A stretch of 51,369 nucleotides of DNA, from assembly GCF_022829635.1 (NCBI RefSeq), contig NZ_JAKSYO010000127.1, forward strand, positions 1 to 51,369, written 5' to 3'. Position 1 is the first letter of the stretch. Each line of letters starts with the position of its first letter. This document shows positions 1-7,491 of this stretch, piece by piece. The DNA comes from Methylobacterium sp. E-066 (GTDB lineage: Bacteria; Pseudomonadota; Alphaproteobacteria; Rhizobiales; Beijerinckiaceae). A program made the position numbers and the translations under genes. The notes beneath the pieces were generated by a model. The model had not been told where the DNA came from. It saw only the letters and a program-made list of their open reading frames with translations, and searched no databases.

Positions 1-811
1 GGCGGAAGGCCGGGCCGGGATCTTCCAGGGTGATGCGGATGCGTCGGGAGCGCGTCCCGGCCTCGGCGAGCGGCGCGATCTCCCGGACGCGGCCCTTGGC
101 CGTTAGCTCCGGCGCGCTCTGGAGCAACACGGTGAACACGCCATCCGCCGGCAGGGCGCCGACATATTGCTCTGGTATATCGACCACCGCCTCGCGGATC
201 TCCGGGCGGGCGACGGTGACGACGCCCTGGCCGGCGCTCAGCACCTGCCCGACCTCGGCGAGGCGCTGGGTGACGACGCCGTCGAACTCGGCCTTCAGCT
301 CCGTGTAGCCCATCTGGTCCCGGGCCTTCTGGAGGCTCGCCGCAGCTTGATCGAGCCGCGCCCGGGCAGTGTCGCGCTTGGCAACCGCCTGATCGAGGGA
401 CGCCTGCGAGACGTTGTTCCCCGCCATGAGACGCCGGGCACGCACCTCGGCGGCCTCCGCGTTCTCGGCCTGCGCGCGGGCGTCGGCGAGATCGGCCTCG
501 GCCCGGGTCAGGTCGAAGCGCGTGACCACGGTGTCGAGGGCGGCCAGCCGCTGCCCCTTCTTGACGATGTCCCCGACGGTTACGTCGCGCGCCACCATCC
601 GGCCCGGAATCTGGAAGCCGAGCTGCGACTGGTAGCGCGGCTCGATCGTGCCTGCGAAGGGGCCGAACGCGATGCTGTCGCTCGGCACGGCCACCTGCGT
701 GAGCACCGGCCGCACCGGCGCCGCCGCCTCCTTGGGCGTTTCGCCATGGCCGTCGCAACCGCCGAGACTGAGGGCGAATGCGATAGTCGCCAGAACCGCG
801 CGCACACTCAT
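1..811 (-). CDS. RND efflux periplasmic adaptor lipoprotein (partial, C-terminus outside window)
   Basis: Membrane-fusion (HlyD/AcrA-type) adaptor that would link an inner-membrane RND pump to an outer-membrane channel. The protein starts at the ATG at 811, has an n-region and hydrophobic stretch ending in the lipobox LGGC (Cys19), so it is probably a lipoprotein. A lipoyl-like half (RDVTVGDIVKKGQRLAALD), a coiled-coil hairpin rich in Ala/Arg/Asp, the second lipoyl half (YTELKAEFDGVVTQRLAEVG) and the start of the beta-barrel follow in the usual order. About 270 residues are visible and no stop occurs before base 1, so the end lies outside. Its ATG overlaps the stop of the upstream adaptor by 4 bp (ATGA), showing translational coupling. 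The pump gene is expected beyond the left edge; substrate unknown. Confidence 0.9.
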   Translation of the reverse strand, partial: MSVRAVLATIAFALSLGGCDGHGETPKEAAAPVRPVLTQVAVPSDSIAFGPFAGTIEPRYQSQLGFQIPGRMVARDVTVGDIVKKGQRLAALDTVVTRFDLTRAEADLADARAQAENAEAAEVRARRLMAGNNVSQASLDQAVAKRDTARARLDQAAASLQKARDQMGYTELKAEFDGVVTQRLAEVGQVLSAGQGVVTVARPEIREAVVDIPEQYVGALPADGVFTVLLQSAPELTAKGRVREIAPLAEAGTRSRRIRITLEDPGPAFR

Positions 812-1920
812 GGGTTGCCTCCGACGAGGGCGGCGGCAACCTCCTGCCCCGGCCGCAGAAACTGGATGCCCGCGATGACGACGCGCTCGCCCGGCTCGAC
901 GCCGCTCTTCAAGGCGATGACATCCGGCCCGTACCGGTCGATCTCGACGGTGCGGACCGACACGGTCCGCCGGCCGGTGTCGTAGATCCAGACCGCCGGG
1001 TGGCCGTCGTAGCGATAGAGTGCCGACCAGGGCAGGATCACCGCATCATGCGGCGCGAAGCGTCCGTGGCCGATGACGACGGCGCCGAGCCCCATGGCGG
1101 GCGGCGTCTGCTCCAGGCCGATCTTGACCCGGACCGTGCCGCTCGACGCATCCACCGTCGGCGAGACCTCGCGCACAGTTCCGCGCGCCGTGATCGCCGG
1201 GTTCGCCTGCAGCGAGACGGTGATGGTCTTGTCGCCGGGCGGACGCGCGGTGAGCGATTCGTAGACGTTGAACACCGCGTCGCGCGGCCCGTCCTGGGCG
1301 AGCACGAGCACGGTCTGGCCAGATTGAACCACCTGACCGACCTCGACACTGCGGCTCGTAACGATCCCGGACACGCCGGCACGCAGCTCCGTGTAGGAGA
1401 ACTGCTCCTGCGCGGTCCCGAGTGCGGCCTGGGCCGAATCGACCGCGGCCTGCGCGGTGCGCAGCTCCTGCTCGGCATTGTCGTAGCTCGGCCGCGTGGT
1501 GTAGCCGCCCGCCAGGAGCTGCTTCTGGCGCTCGTAGGCCATCTTGGCCTGGGTCAGCCGCGCCTCCGCGGAGGCCAGGGCGGCCTTGGCGTTGTCGAGA
1601 TTGGCCCGCTGGGTCAGCGGCTCCAGCACGGCGAGAACCTGATCGGCCTCGACGTGATCGCCGACCTCGACCCGGCGCTCGGCGACCTTGCCGTTCGTCC
1701 GGAACGAGACATTGACCTGCGCCTGGGCCTGGATATCGCCGGTCAGCACGACCTCGGAGGCGACCGGCGTGCGCTGGGCTTCGACCACGCGGATGCGCGC
1801 CAGGGCCGAATCCGGCGCCATCGTCGGTTCAGCGGCGTGGACCGCCGACGCGAGGGCGATCGTCGCCAGCACCACGGATGTGTATCGATGAGCGGTCATG
1901 CGGATCTTGCGGTCGACCAT
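808..1920 (-). CDS. RND efflux periplasmic adaptor subunit
   Basis: First of two consecutive membrane-fusion adaptor genes. From the ATG at 1920 the product is 370 aa with a signal peptide (hydrophobic TSVVLATIALASAVHA then AEP, no lipobox Cys), a lipoyl half near residues 55-90 (VGDHVEADQVLAVLEP), an alpha-hairpin of about 75 residues, the second lipoyl half (YTELRAGVSGIVTSRSVEVG), a beta-barrel and a membrane-proximal domain ending near VVIAGIQFLRPGQEV. Starts at GTG 1941 or ATG 1899 are also possible; none has a strong Shine-Dalgarno, and 1920 and 1899 both give a sensible signal peptide. The gene is divergent from a TetR regulator, the usual layout for an inducible efflux operon. Whether the two adaptors form a hetero-assembly is not shown by the sequence. 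Confidence 0.9.
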   Translation of the reverse strand: MVDRKIRMTAHRYTSVVLATIALASAVHAAEPTMAPDSALARIRVVEAQRTPVASEVVLTGDIQAQAQVNVSFRTNGKVAERRVEVGDHVEADQVLAVLEPLTQRANLDNAKAALASAEARLTQAKMAYERQKQLLAGGYTTRPSYDNAEQELRTAQAAVDSAQAALGTAQEQFSYTELRAGVSGIVTSRSVEVGQVVQSGQTVLVLAQDGPRDAVFNVYESLTARPPGDKTITVSLQANPAITARGTVREVSPTVDASSGTVRVKIGLEQTPPAMGLGAVVIGHGRFAPHDAVILPWSALYRYDGHPAVWIYDTGRRTVSVRTVEIDRYGPDVIALKSGVEPGERVVIAGIQFLRPGQEVAAALVGGNP

Positions 1921-1973
1921 CGCGGCGGAATGGGAGCCCACGGCGTGACGGGTTCCTACTTCATCGCTTACAT

Positions 1974-1987
1974 ACCGTCCAGTCGGT
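1974..1987. promoter_or_regulatory. Candidate TetR operator in the divergent efflux promoter
   Basis: The 14-bp imperfect palindrome ACCGTCCAGTCGGT (ACCG/CGGT arms plus an inner C/G pair) lies between the adaptor operon and the tetR-like gene, 17 bp before the latter's ATG. Its size and position fit a TetR-family operator controlling both directions. Binding is inference. Confidence 0.45.
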
Positions 1988-2004
1988 TTCTAAAACGGTG
2001 ACCC

Positions 2005-2568
2005 ATGCGCGTGAAACGGCAGCGGCTGGCGGAACGGCCGGAGATCATCCTAGAGGCGGCCGACGCGGTGTTGCGCAAGGGCGGCGCGCGGGCGCTGACT
2101 ATCGACGCCGTTGCGGCCGAGGCGGGCCTGAGCAAGGGCGGCGTGCTACATCACTACGCGTCGAAGGATGCGTTGATCCTGGCCCTCGTCGCCCGCAAGC
2201 TCTCCGAGCTGCGCGAGGACATCGCCGCCTGCGAGGCCGAGATCCCGCCTGGACCGGCGCAGCTGCCGATGGCCATGGTGGCGCATGTCCGGTCGCATTA
2301 CTGCGACGACGACGAATCCTCCCGCGCCCTGCTCCTGGCCTCGATCGAGTATCCGGCGGCCCTCAACGACTACCGGGCCTTCGTGGCCGACCAGCTCGAC
2401 CGGCTCGCCGGGATGAACGGCGCCCGCCCGGGCGAGGGCTCGGTGCTGTTCTTCGCGATCCTGGGCGTGATCATGGGCCGGACCCTCGGCTTCCACCAGC
2501 TCGGCACGGACGAACTGGAGCCGATGTTCGGGGCGCTGGAGCGGATCGCCCGGAAATCCGAGGGGTGA
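2005..2568 (+). CDS. TetR/AcrR family transcriptional regulator
   Basis: A 187-aa one-component repressor. The N-terminal TetR helix-turn-helix spans roughly residues 10-55 (EIILEAADAVLRKGGARALT, then AEAGLSKGGVLHHYASKDAL), matching the family signature in which the recognition helix ends in HHYxSKDAL. The remainder is an alpha-helical ligand and dimerisation domain without recognisable specificity; its C-terminal half resembles the TetR C-terminal type that contains LGFHQLG. It is transcribed away from the efflux adaptor genes and probably represses them and itself through the palindrome just upstream. The upstream Shine-Dalgarno is weak. Confidence 0.92.
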   Translation: MRVKRQRLAERPEIILEAADAVLRKGGARALTIDAVAAEAGLSKGGVLHHYASKDALILALVARKLSELREDIAACEAEIPPGPAQLPMAMVAHVRSHYCDDDESSRALLLASIEYPAALNDYRAFVADQLDRLAGMNGARPGEGSVLFFAILGVIMGRTLGFHQLGTDELEPMFGALERIARKSEG

Positions 2569-2931
2569 TCCCGTCCCGGACGCCACCGCATCCGCTGCGC
2601 CAATTGTATCCACAGGTGGGAGAGGCAAAAATTCATCGGCGGTGCCAAGCTCGAACCGCAGTCTTCCGCGATGGCGGATCCCCGACGGAAGACGTACGCG
2701 AGCGGTGGAACCTGGCATCCCCGTAATAATCGCGGCGGTGTCTTTACCGGATCGCCGGAACGACCGTGCGACGAAAGAGTCTCAATCGTGTCGCGTCGTC
2801 GGGTGGTCGGGTCATTGCATGCGGTCGATGCTTTTTCCGGTCCACAACACCGGATCGTCATGCGCCGATGAGTCCTCCGGCTGCACAAGCGCGTTGACAG
2901 CCGTCCCGTTACTCGCCGCCAGCGTAGCGTC
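2569..2931. other. Intergenic stretch with no recognised feature
   Basis: This 363-bp gap between the tetR-like gene and the coiled-coil hypothetical gene holds only short open frames with atypical composition. No strong hairpin with a T-tract, tRNA or repeat was recognised. It presumably carries the promoter of the downstream gene. Confidence 0.5.
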
Positions 2932-3633
2932 ATGAACGAACACGCCGCGTCTCCGTCCTCCGAGGACCTGCGCAACGCCCTGGCACGCGCGCTCTACGAT
3001 CACGATGGAAGCGGGAACGCCAACCATCCGGCCTGGGACGGAGACACGCTGGATACCCATCATCCGGGGCTGCGCCAGCGCTATCTGCGACGCGCCGACG
3101 CCCTGGCCGCCGGCCCCCTTGCCGCCCTGATCTCGGATCGGAACGACCGGACCGCGTGCGACGAGGAGTTGCGCGTGCTCCGGCGGCAGCGCATGGCCCC
3201 GGAGCGGGAACGCGAGCTTTTGGAGGCCAACAACCGCGTTCTGGCGCGCGCCCATGCGGCGGAGGCTGCCCAGGAAGCCGCCGAGGCGGCGCTGTCCGTG
3301 GCGCAGCGGGAACGCGACGTCGCCCGCGAGGCGGAGGCGTTCTGGCAGCGTTTCGCCTTCGATGCCGACGAGTTGGCGACCCGCCGGCTGATCGAGCAGA
3401 CGGACGCCCGCGCCGAGGCCGAACGCACCGCGATCCGCGAGCGCTGCCGGCGCGAGCGGGCCGAGAGCGCCCTTCGGCTGTTCGCCGACCGGGCCGAAGT
3501 GATGCCCAAGGAGGGCTGGGCGTCGGAATTGACCAAGGCCAATCGCGACATCCCGCTCTGGTGGTTCCACGCCGCCCGGGTCGCGCTGGAATCGCACGAG
3601 CCGCAGGGCGATCCCGAGCCGGAAACTCCTTGA
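2932..3633 (+). CDS. Hypothetical coiled-coil protein
   Basis: A 233-aa soluble protein of unknown function. The first 60 residues include ALARALYDHDGSGNANHP and a short DTHHPGLRQRYLRRAD segment; residues about 80-185 are an Arg/Glu/Ala-rich heptad-like region (repeated ERE, AEAAQEAAEAAL, RCRRERAESALR) expected to form a long coiled coil. The C-terminus (WWFHAARVALESHEP) is acidic and proline-rich at the end. No signal peptide or membrane segment. It stands alone between the efflux locus and a small minus-strand gene. GC-rich third positions support coding on this strand rather than the antisense frame. Function not recognised. Confidence 0.7.
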   Translation: MNEHAASPSSEDLRNALARALYDHDGSGNANHPAWDGDTLDTHHPGLRQRYLRRADALAAGPLAALISDRNDRTACDEELRVLRRQRMAPERERELLEANNRVLARAHAAEAAQEAAEAALSVAQRERDVAREAEAFWQRFAFDADELATRRLIEQTDARAEAERTAIRERCRRERAESALRLFADRAEVMPKEGWASELTKANRDIPLWWFHAARVALESHEPQGDPEPETP

Positions 3634-3670
3634 TCCGGCTGCGGGGGTCGCGTTTAGGCCGGACGGACCG

Positions 3671-3955
3671 TCAGGCCGCGGCCGACCGCGCCAGATCCGC
3701 CGGCGGCTCGCGGAACAAAGCCGTGCAGCCGGAGCCGCGATGCATGCTGAGGATCGAGGCCCGGTCGATGTCCGGGTGTGCCTTCAGCACCTTCTGCACG
3801 CAGCACAGGACGCGCTCATACTGCGCGGCGTCGTAATTCGGTTCCAGCGGGCTCACGGCGATGTAGGTCTCGACCACGAGCACACGCTCCGCACGATCGC
3901 GGTCGACATCGACCGCAATCCAGGACGACTTGATCAAGCTGGTGCTGGCGAGCAT
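3671..3955 (-). CDS. Small hypothetical protein
   Basis: A 94-aa protein starting at the ATG at 3955, chosen because GAGGAAC lies about 6 bp upstream; a longer frame to 4054 has no such site and adds a low-complexity leader. The sequence (LIKSSWIAVDVDRDRAERVL, VVETYIAVSPLEPNYDAAQ, YERVLCCVQKVLKAHPDIDR) looks like a compact alpha/beta fold with paired cysteines CC near residue 53 and an Ala-rich tail. No known domain is recognised and no neighbour suggests a role. Confidence 0.6.
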   Translation of the reverse strand: MLASTSLIKSSWIAVDVDRDRAERVLVVETYIAVSPLEPNYDAAQYERVLCCVQKVLKAHPDIDRASILSMHRGSGCTALFREPPADLARSAAA

Positions 3956-4400
3956 GGGCGTTCCTCGTTCAGCTTTGTTGCGCGGTCGTTCACAGCGGGA
4001 CGACCGATTTTGGCGGAATGATGGACCGCCTTGAGACGTATGCCAAGAGGGCAAGGACCAGTTCCCCCGTTGCTCTGCGGGGTTCGCGTTGAGACCTTAA
4101 ACTCTTGGGTCTAAGCTGGGGAGCTCGCCACAACCTTCGCGAGTGCTTCTTTGTACTCGCCTCCGGCGGATGGCATGTGGTATACAAATTTCAAGGCCCG
4201 CCAGACCGGGCCACGTGACGGAACCGCGAATCGACGGGGCCGCGCATCGGGAGGAAGTTTCGGCATGGTTTGTCCGAGAACGCGAGACGCGTGGTTCCAG
4301 ACCCGCTGCACAGCCTCCGCGATGACGCGGCGCGCACGACCGATCTGAGACCCCTCCCGTCGCCGCATCCCGAAACCCGACCCGAGATCCGAGACCGATC
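3956..4400. other. Upstream region of frc
   Basis: 445 bp without a supported gene. It must hold promoters for the small minus-strand gene and for frc. The only structured element seen is the near-palindrome TGGTATACAA at 4178-4187, described separately. No RNA gene or riboswitch was recognised. Confidence 0.5.
4178..4187. promoter_or_regulatory. Candidate GntR-type operator upstream of frc
   Basis: TGGTATACAA is one base pair away from the palindrome TGGTATACCA. Similar sequences occur at 8958-8967 (CGGTATGCCA, between the antiporter and GntR genes) and 10409-10418 (TGGCATACCA, downstream of the GntR gene). FCD-type GntR proteins commonly bind short palindromes of this kind. Assignment is inference. 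Confidence 0.3.
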
Positions 4401-5678
4401 ATGACCAAGGCCCTCGAAGGCGTCCGCATCCTGGACTTCACCCACGTCCAATCCGGCCCGACCTGTACCCAGCTCCTGGCCTGGTTCGGGGCCGACGTGA
4501 TCAAGGTCGAGCGGCCGGGGGTCGGGGACGCCACCCGCCAGCAGCTGCAGGACATTCCGGATGTGGACAGCCTTTATTTCACGATGCTGAACCACAACAA
4601 GCGCTCGCTCACGCTCGATTCGAAGAATCCGAAGGGCAAGGAGGTGCTCTGGCGCCTGATCGAGGAATGCGATGTCCTCGTCGAGAACTTCGCTCCCGGG
4701 GCGCTGGCCCGGATGGGTCTGACCTGGGAGAAGATCCACGCCAAGAACCCGCGCATGATCCTCGCCTCGGTGAAGGGTTTCGGGCCGGGCCGCTACGAGG
4801 AGTGCAAGGTCTACGAGAACGTCGCGCAATGCGCCGGCGGCTCGGCCTCGACCACAGGCTTCCGGGACGGCATCCCGATGGTGACCGGCGCTCAGATCGG
4901 CGATTCCGGAACCGGCCTGCACCTCGCGCTCGGCATCGTCACGGCGCTCTACCACCGCACCCAGACCGGGCTGGGCCAGAAGGTCGACTGCGCCATGCAG
5001 GACGGCGTGCTCAACCTGTGCCGGGTGAAGCTGCGCGACCAGCAGCGCCTCGAGCACGGGCCGCTGAAGGAATACAGCCAGTTCGGCGAGGGCATCCCGT
5101 TCGGCGAGGCGACCCCGCGGGCCGGCAACGATTCCGGCGGCGGCCAGCCGGGCCGGATCCTGCGCTGCAAGGGCTGGGAGCAGGACCCGAACGCCTACAT
5201 CTACGTGATCACGCAAGCCGCGGTCTGGGACCCGATCTGCGACATCATCGGCGAGCCGGGCTGGAAGACCGATCCGAACTACGCCTCCCCGAAGGCGCGC
5301 CTGCCACATCTCAACGAGATCTTCACGCGTATCGAAGCTTGGACGATGAAGATGTCCAAGTTCGAGGCCATGGACATCCTCAACGGCCACGACATCCCGT
5401 GCGGCCCGATCCTGTCCATGAAGGAGATCGCCGCCGACAAGGCGCTGCGGGCGACCGGCACCATCGTGGAAGTCGATCACCCCACCCGCGGGCGCTACCT
5501 GTCGGTCGGCAACCCGATCAAGCTGTCGGCGAGCCCGACCGAGGTCGTGCGCTCGCCCCTGCTCGGCGAGCACAACGACGAGATCCTGCGCGACGTGCTC
5601 AAGTACTCCGCCGAGGACATCGAGGCGATCGCCGGTTCCGGCGCCATCGGCGGCGTGCAGAAGATCGCCGCGGAGTGA
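4401..5678 (+). CDS. frc: Formyl-CoA:oxalate CoA-transferase
   Basis: Class III (CaiB/BaiF) CoA-transferase of 425 aa, the normal length for FRC. It moves CoA from formyl-CoA to oxalate, giving oxalyl-CoA and formate, in cytoplasmic oxalate degradation. The N-terminal signature ([20 protein letters not shown]) and ADVIKVERP are present; Asp168 in IGDSGTG matches the catalytic Asp169 of the Oxalobacter enzyme, and the mobile glycine loop appears as SGGGQPG. The ATG at 4401 starts directly at the family N-terminus. The partner oxalyl-CoA decarboxylase (oxc) is not in this window, but an OxlT-type antiporter is 1.8 kb away. A formyltetrahydrofolate-hydrolase-like gene follows on the same strand after 115 bp and may be co-transcribed. 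Confidence 0.95.
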   Translation: MTKALEGVRILDFTHVQSGPTCTQLLAWFGADVIKVERPGVGDATRQQLQDIPDVDSLYFTMLNHNKRSLTLDSKNPKGKEVLWRLIEECDVLVENFAPGALARMGLTWEKIHAKNPRMILASVKGFGPGRYEECKVYENVAQCAGGSASTTGFRDGIPMVTGAQIGDSGTGLHLALGIVTALYHRTQTGLGQKVDCAMQDGVLNLCRVKLRDQQRLEHGPLKEYSQFGEGIPFGEATPRAGNDSGGGQPGRILRCKGWEQDPNAYIYVITQAAVWDPICDIIGEPGWKTDPNYASPKARLPHLNEIFTRIEAWTMKMSKFEAMDILNGHDIPCGPILSMKEIAADKALRATGTIVEVDHPTRGRYLSVGNPIKLSASPTEVVRSPLLGEHNDEILRDVLKYSAEDIEAIAGSGAIGGVQKIAAE

Positions 5679-5690
5679 GAGCGGCGGCCG

Positions 5691-5712
5691 ATCCCGGGCC
5701 GTCGTCCGGGAT
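5691..5712. other. Short inverted repeat between frc and the formyltransferase-like gene
   Basis: ATCCCGG and CCGGGAT arms separated by 8 bases lie 12 bp after the frc stop. No T-tract follows, so it may be an mRNA-stability or partial attenuation structure rather than a strong terminator. Confidence 0.35.
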
Positions 5713-5793
5713 CGCCTTCGGGCCGCACGAAAACCCCGCAAATCAAAAAGAATCCCGCCCCGTGTCGGGGCCGGACGACGCCAGGGATCGCCC

Positions 5794-6726
5794 ATGCGCA
5801 TCGCCGTCATCGGTCAGCAGGATTTCGGCAAGGCCGTCCTGGACGCGTTCCTGAAGCGTGGGGATACCGTCGCGGGTGTCTTCTGCGCGCCGGAGAAGCC
5901 CGGGGCCAAGCCGGACGTGCTCAAGACCGCGGCGCTGGAGAAGGACCTGCCGGTTTTCCAGTTCCCGAGCCTGAAGAGCCCCGAAGCCGAGGCGGCGATG
6001 CGCGGCCTCGACGCCGATATCGGCATCATGGCCTACGTGCTGCAATTCGCACCGCAGAGCTTCGTCACCATCCCGAAGCACGGCACGATCCAGTACCATC
6101 CGAGCCTGCTGCCGCGCTATCGCGGCCCGTCCTCGATCAACTGGCCGATCGCCAAGGGCGACCTGCAGACCGGGCTGACGATCTTCCGCCCAACCGACGG
6201 CCTCGACGAGGGGCCGGTGATCCTGCAGAAGACCTGCGAGATCGGCGGCGACGCGACGCTCGGCGACATCTACTTCAACTCCCTGTTCCCGATGGGCGTC
6301 GACGCGATGCTGGAGGCGGCCGACCTCGTGGTCGCGGGCGAGCATATCGAGGTCGATCAGGACGAGGACGCGGCGAGCTACGAGGGCTGGTTCCGCGCCG
6401 CGGAAGCTGAGATCCGCTGGTCGGCCCATGCCGACCAGATCTATAACCTGATCCGGGCCGCGAACCCGGCTCCCGGTGCCTGGACCACCCTCGACGGCAA
6501 GAAGCTCCAGATCTTCGACGCGCACCTGCATCCGGTCCGCCGCCTCGGCGAGGTGAAGGGCAAGCCCGGCGAGGTGATCGCAGTGGACGAGGATGGCTTC
6601 AGCGTCTGCGCGCAGGGCGGCCGGATCGAGATCCGCAAGGTCAAGCCGGAGGACGGCAAGAAGATCACGGCTTCCGAGTTTGCCGCCTCCGGCGGCATCG
6701 CGCTCGGGCAGATCCTCGGCCGCTGA
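5794..6726 (+). CDS. Formyltransferase-family protein, like the hydrolase domain of 10-formyl-THF dehydrogenase
   Basis: A 310-aa protein with an N-terminal formyl transferase domain (about 1-200) and a C-terminal FMT_C-like barrel (about 205-305). It opens with MRIAVIGQQDFGKAV and carries YHPSLLPRYRGPSSINW and TDGLDEG. This pattern matches the N-terminal hydrolase domain of vertebrate 10-formyltetrahydrofolate dehydrogenase (YHPSLLPRHRGASAINW, DDGLDTG) better than Met-tRNA formyltransferase, which has an HASLLPRWRG-type motif. His102 and Asp138 correspond to catalytic His106 and Asp142 of that enzyme. The aldehyde dehydrogenase half is absent. AGGGAT upstream supports the ATG at 5794. Next to frc it may release or transfer formyl groups among formyl-CoA, folate and formate; substrate is inferred. 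Fmt itself is a weaker alternative. Confidence 0.85.
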   Translation: MRIAVIGQQDFGKAVLDAFLKRGDTVAGVFCAPEKPGAKPDVLKTAALEKDLPVFQFPSLKSPEAEAAMRGLDADIGIMAYVLQFAPQSFVTIPKHGTIQYHPSLLPRYRGPSSINWPIAKGDLQTGLTIFRPTDGLDEGPVILQKTCEIGGDATLGDIYFNSLFPMGVDAMLEAADLVVAGEHIEVDQDEDAASYEGWFRAAEAEIRWSAHADQIYNLIRAANPAPGAWTTLDGKKLQIFDAHLHPVRRLGEVKGKPGEVIAVDEDGFSVCAQGGRIEIRKVKPEDGKKITASEFAASGGIALGQILGR

Positions 6727-6744
6727 GCCGAGGATTATCGCGCT

Positions 6745-7401
6745 TCAACCTTTGTCGACCGCGTTCAGCCCGTAGCCGCGGAAGCGCTCGACGGTGCTGT
6801 TGATCTCGTGGTCGGACAGGATGTTCGGGGCGCCGACCTGGAGCGCCACGGCATATTGCCAGCACAGGGTCTCCAGCTCGACGGCGAGCCATAGCGCCTT
6901 CTCCAGGCTCTCCCCGGCGGCGATCATGCCGTGGTTGGCGAGCAGGCAGACGTTCCGGTCCTTGAGCGCCGCCAGGGCCAGCTCCGAGAGCTCCGCCGTG
7001 CCGTAGGGCGCGTAGGGCGCACAGCGCACGTTCGGTCCGCCGAAGGCCGCGATCATGTAGTGCACCGCCGGGATCTCCCGCCCGCACAGGGCGAAGGCGG
7101 TGCAGTGGATGGGATGGGCGTGGACGACGGCGCCGATCTCCGGCCGCGCCGCCAGGATGTCCCGATGGAACCGCCATTCCGAGGACGGCTTGAGCCCGTC
7201 CGGGTGCGTCCCGTCGAAGGCCAGCGGCACGATGTCGTCCGGGCCCATGCGCGCGGTGGGCAACCCCGAGGGCGTGATCAGGATGCCATCGCGGAACCGC
7301 ACCGAGACGTTGCCCGAGGTGCCGCGGTTCAGTCCTTGCGCGTCGAGGTCCCGCGCCGCCGTCACCACGCTCTCGCGTGCGATCCGCTCGTCCGTATCCA
7401 T
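6745..7401 (-). CDS. Class II aldolase/adducin family protein
   Basis: A 218-aa zinc aldolase of the L-fuculose-phosphate aldolase family, the usual length. Key residues align with FucA: Glu75 in SSEWRFH (FucA Glu73), zinc ligands His94 and His96 in VVHAHP (FucA 92 and 94) and His157 in ANHGM (FucA 155). NRGTSGNVS near residue 25 is the phosphate-binding loop signature. The gene is convergent with the formyltransferase-like gene and lies downstream of the oxalate antiporter on the same strand, separated by a strong hairpin. The true substrate is unknown; it may cleave or decarboxylate a small hydroxy-acid phosphate or a sugar phosphate. Membership in the oxalate block is suggested only by position. 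Confidence 0.9.
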   Translation of the reverse strand: MDTDERIARESVVTAARDLDAQGLNRGTSGNVSVRFRDGILITPSGLPTARMGPDDIVPLAFDGTHPDGLKPSSEWRFHRDILAARPEIGAVVHAHPIHCTAFALCGREIPAVHYMIAAFGGPNVRCAPYAPYGTAELSELALAALKDRNVCLLANHGMIAAGESLEKALWLAVELETLCWQYAVALQVGAPNILSDHEINSTVERFRGYGLNAVDKG

Positions 7402-7437
7402 GCCCGATCCTCGGATGAACCCGGTACCGGGTACGCA

Positions 7438-7475
7438 CGAAGGCCCGGCGCCGTAAAGCCGGCGCCGGGCCTTCG
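7438..7475. terminator. Strong GC-rich hairpin between antiporter and aldolase genes
   Basis: A perfect 16-bp stem (CGAAGGCCCGGCGCCG and its complement) with a 6-base loop lies 16 bp after the antiporter stop and before the aldolase start. No T-run follows on the minus strand, so it could be a terminator, a processing site or a partial attenuator. Confidence 0.55.
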
Positions 7476-7491
7476 ATGGTTGCGATGCGTC

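Noticed and set aside
7438..7475. Riboswitch-like or attachment-site reading of the large hairpin
   Set aside because: It is a simple perfect stem-loop with no conserved riboswitch core or flanking direct repeat; terminator or processing role is simpler.
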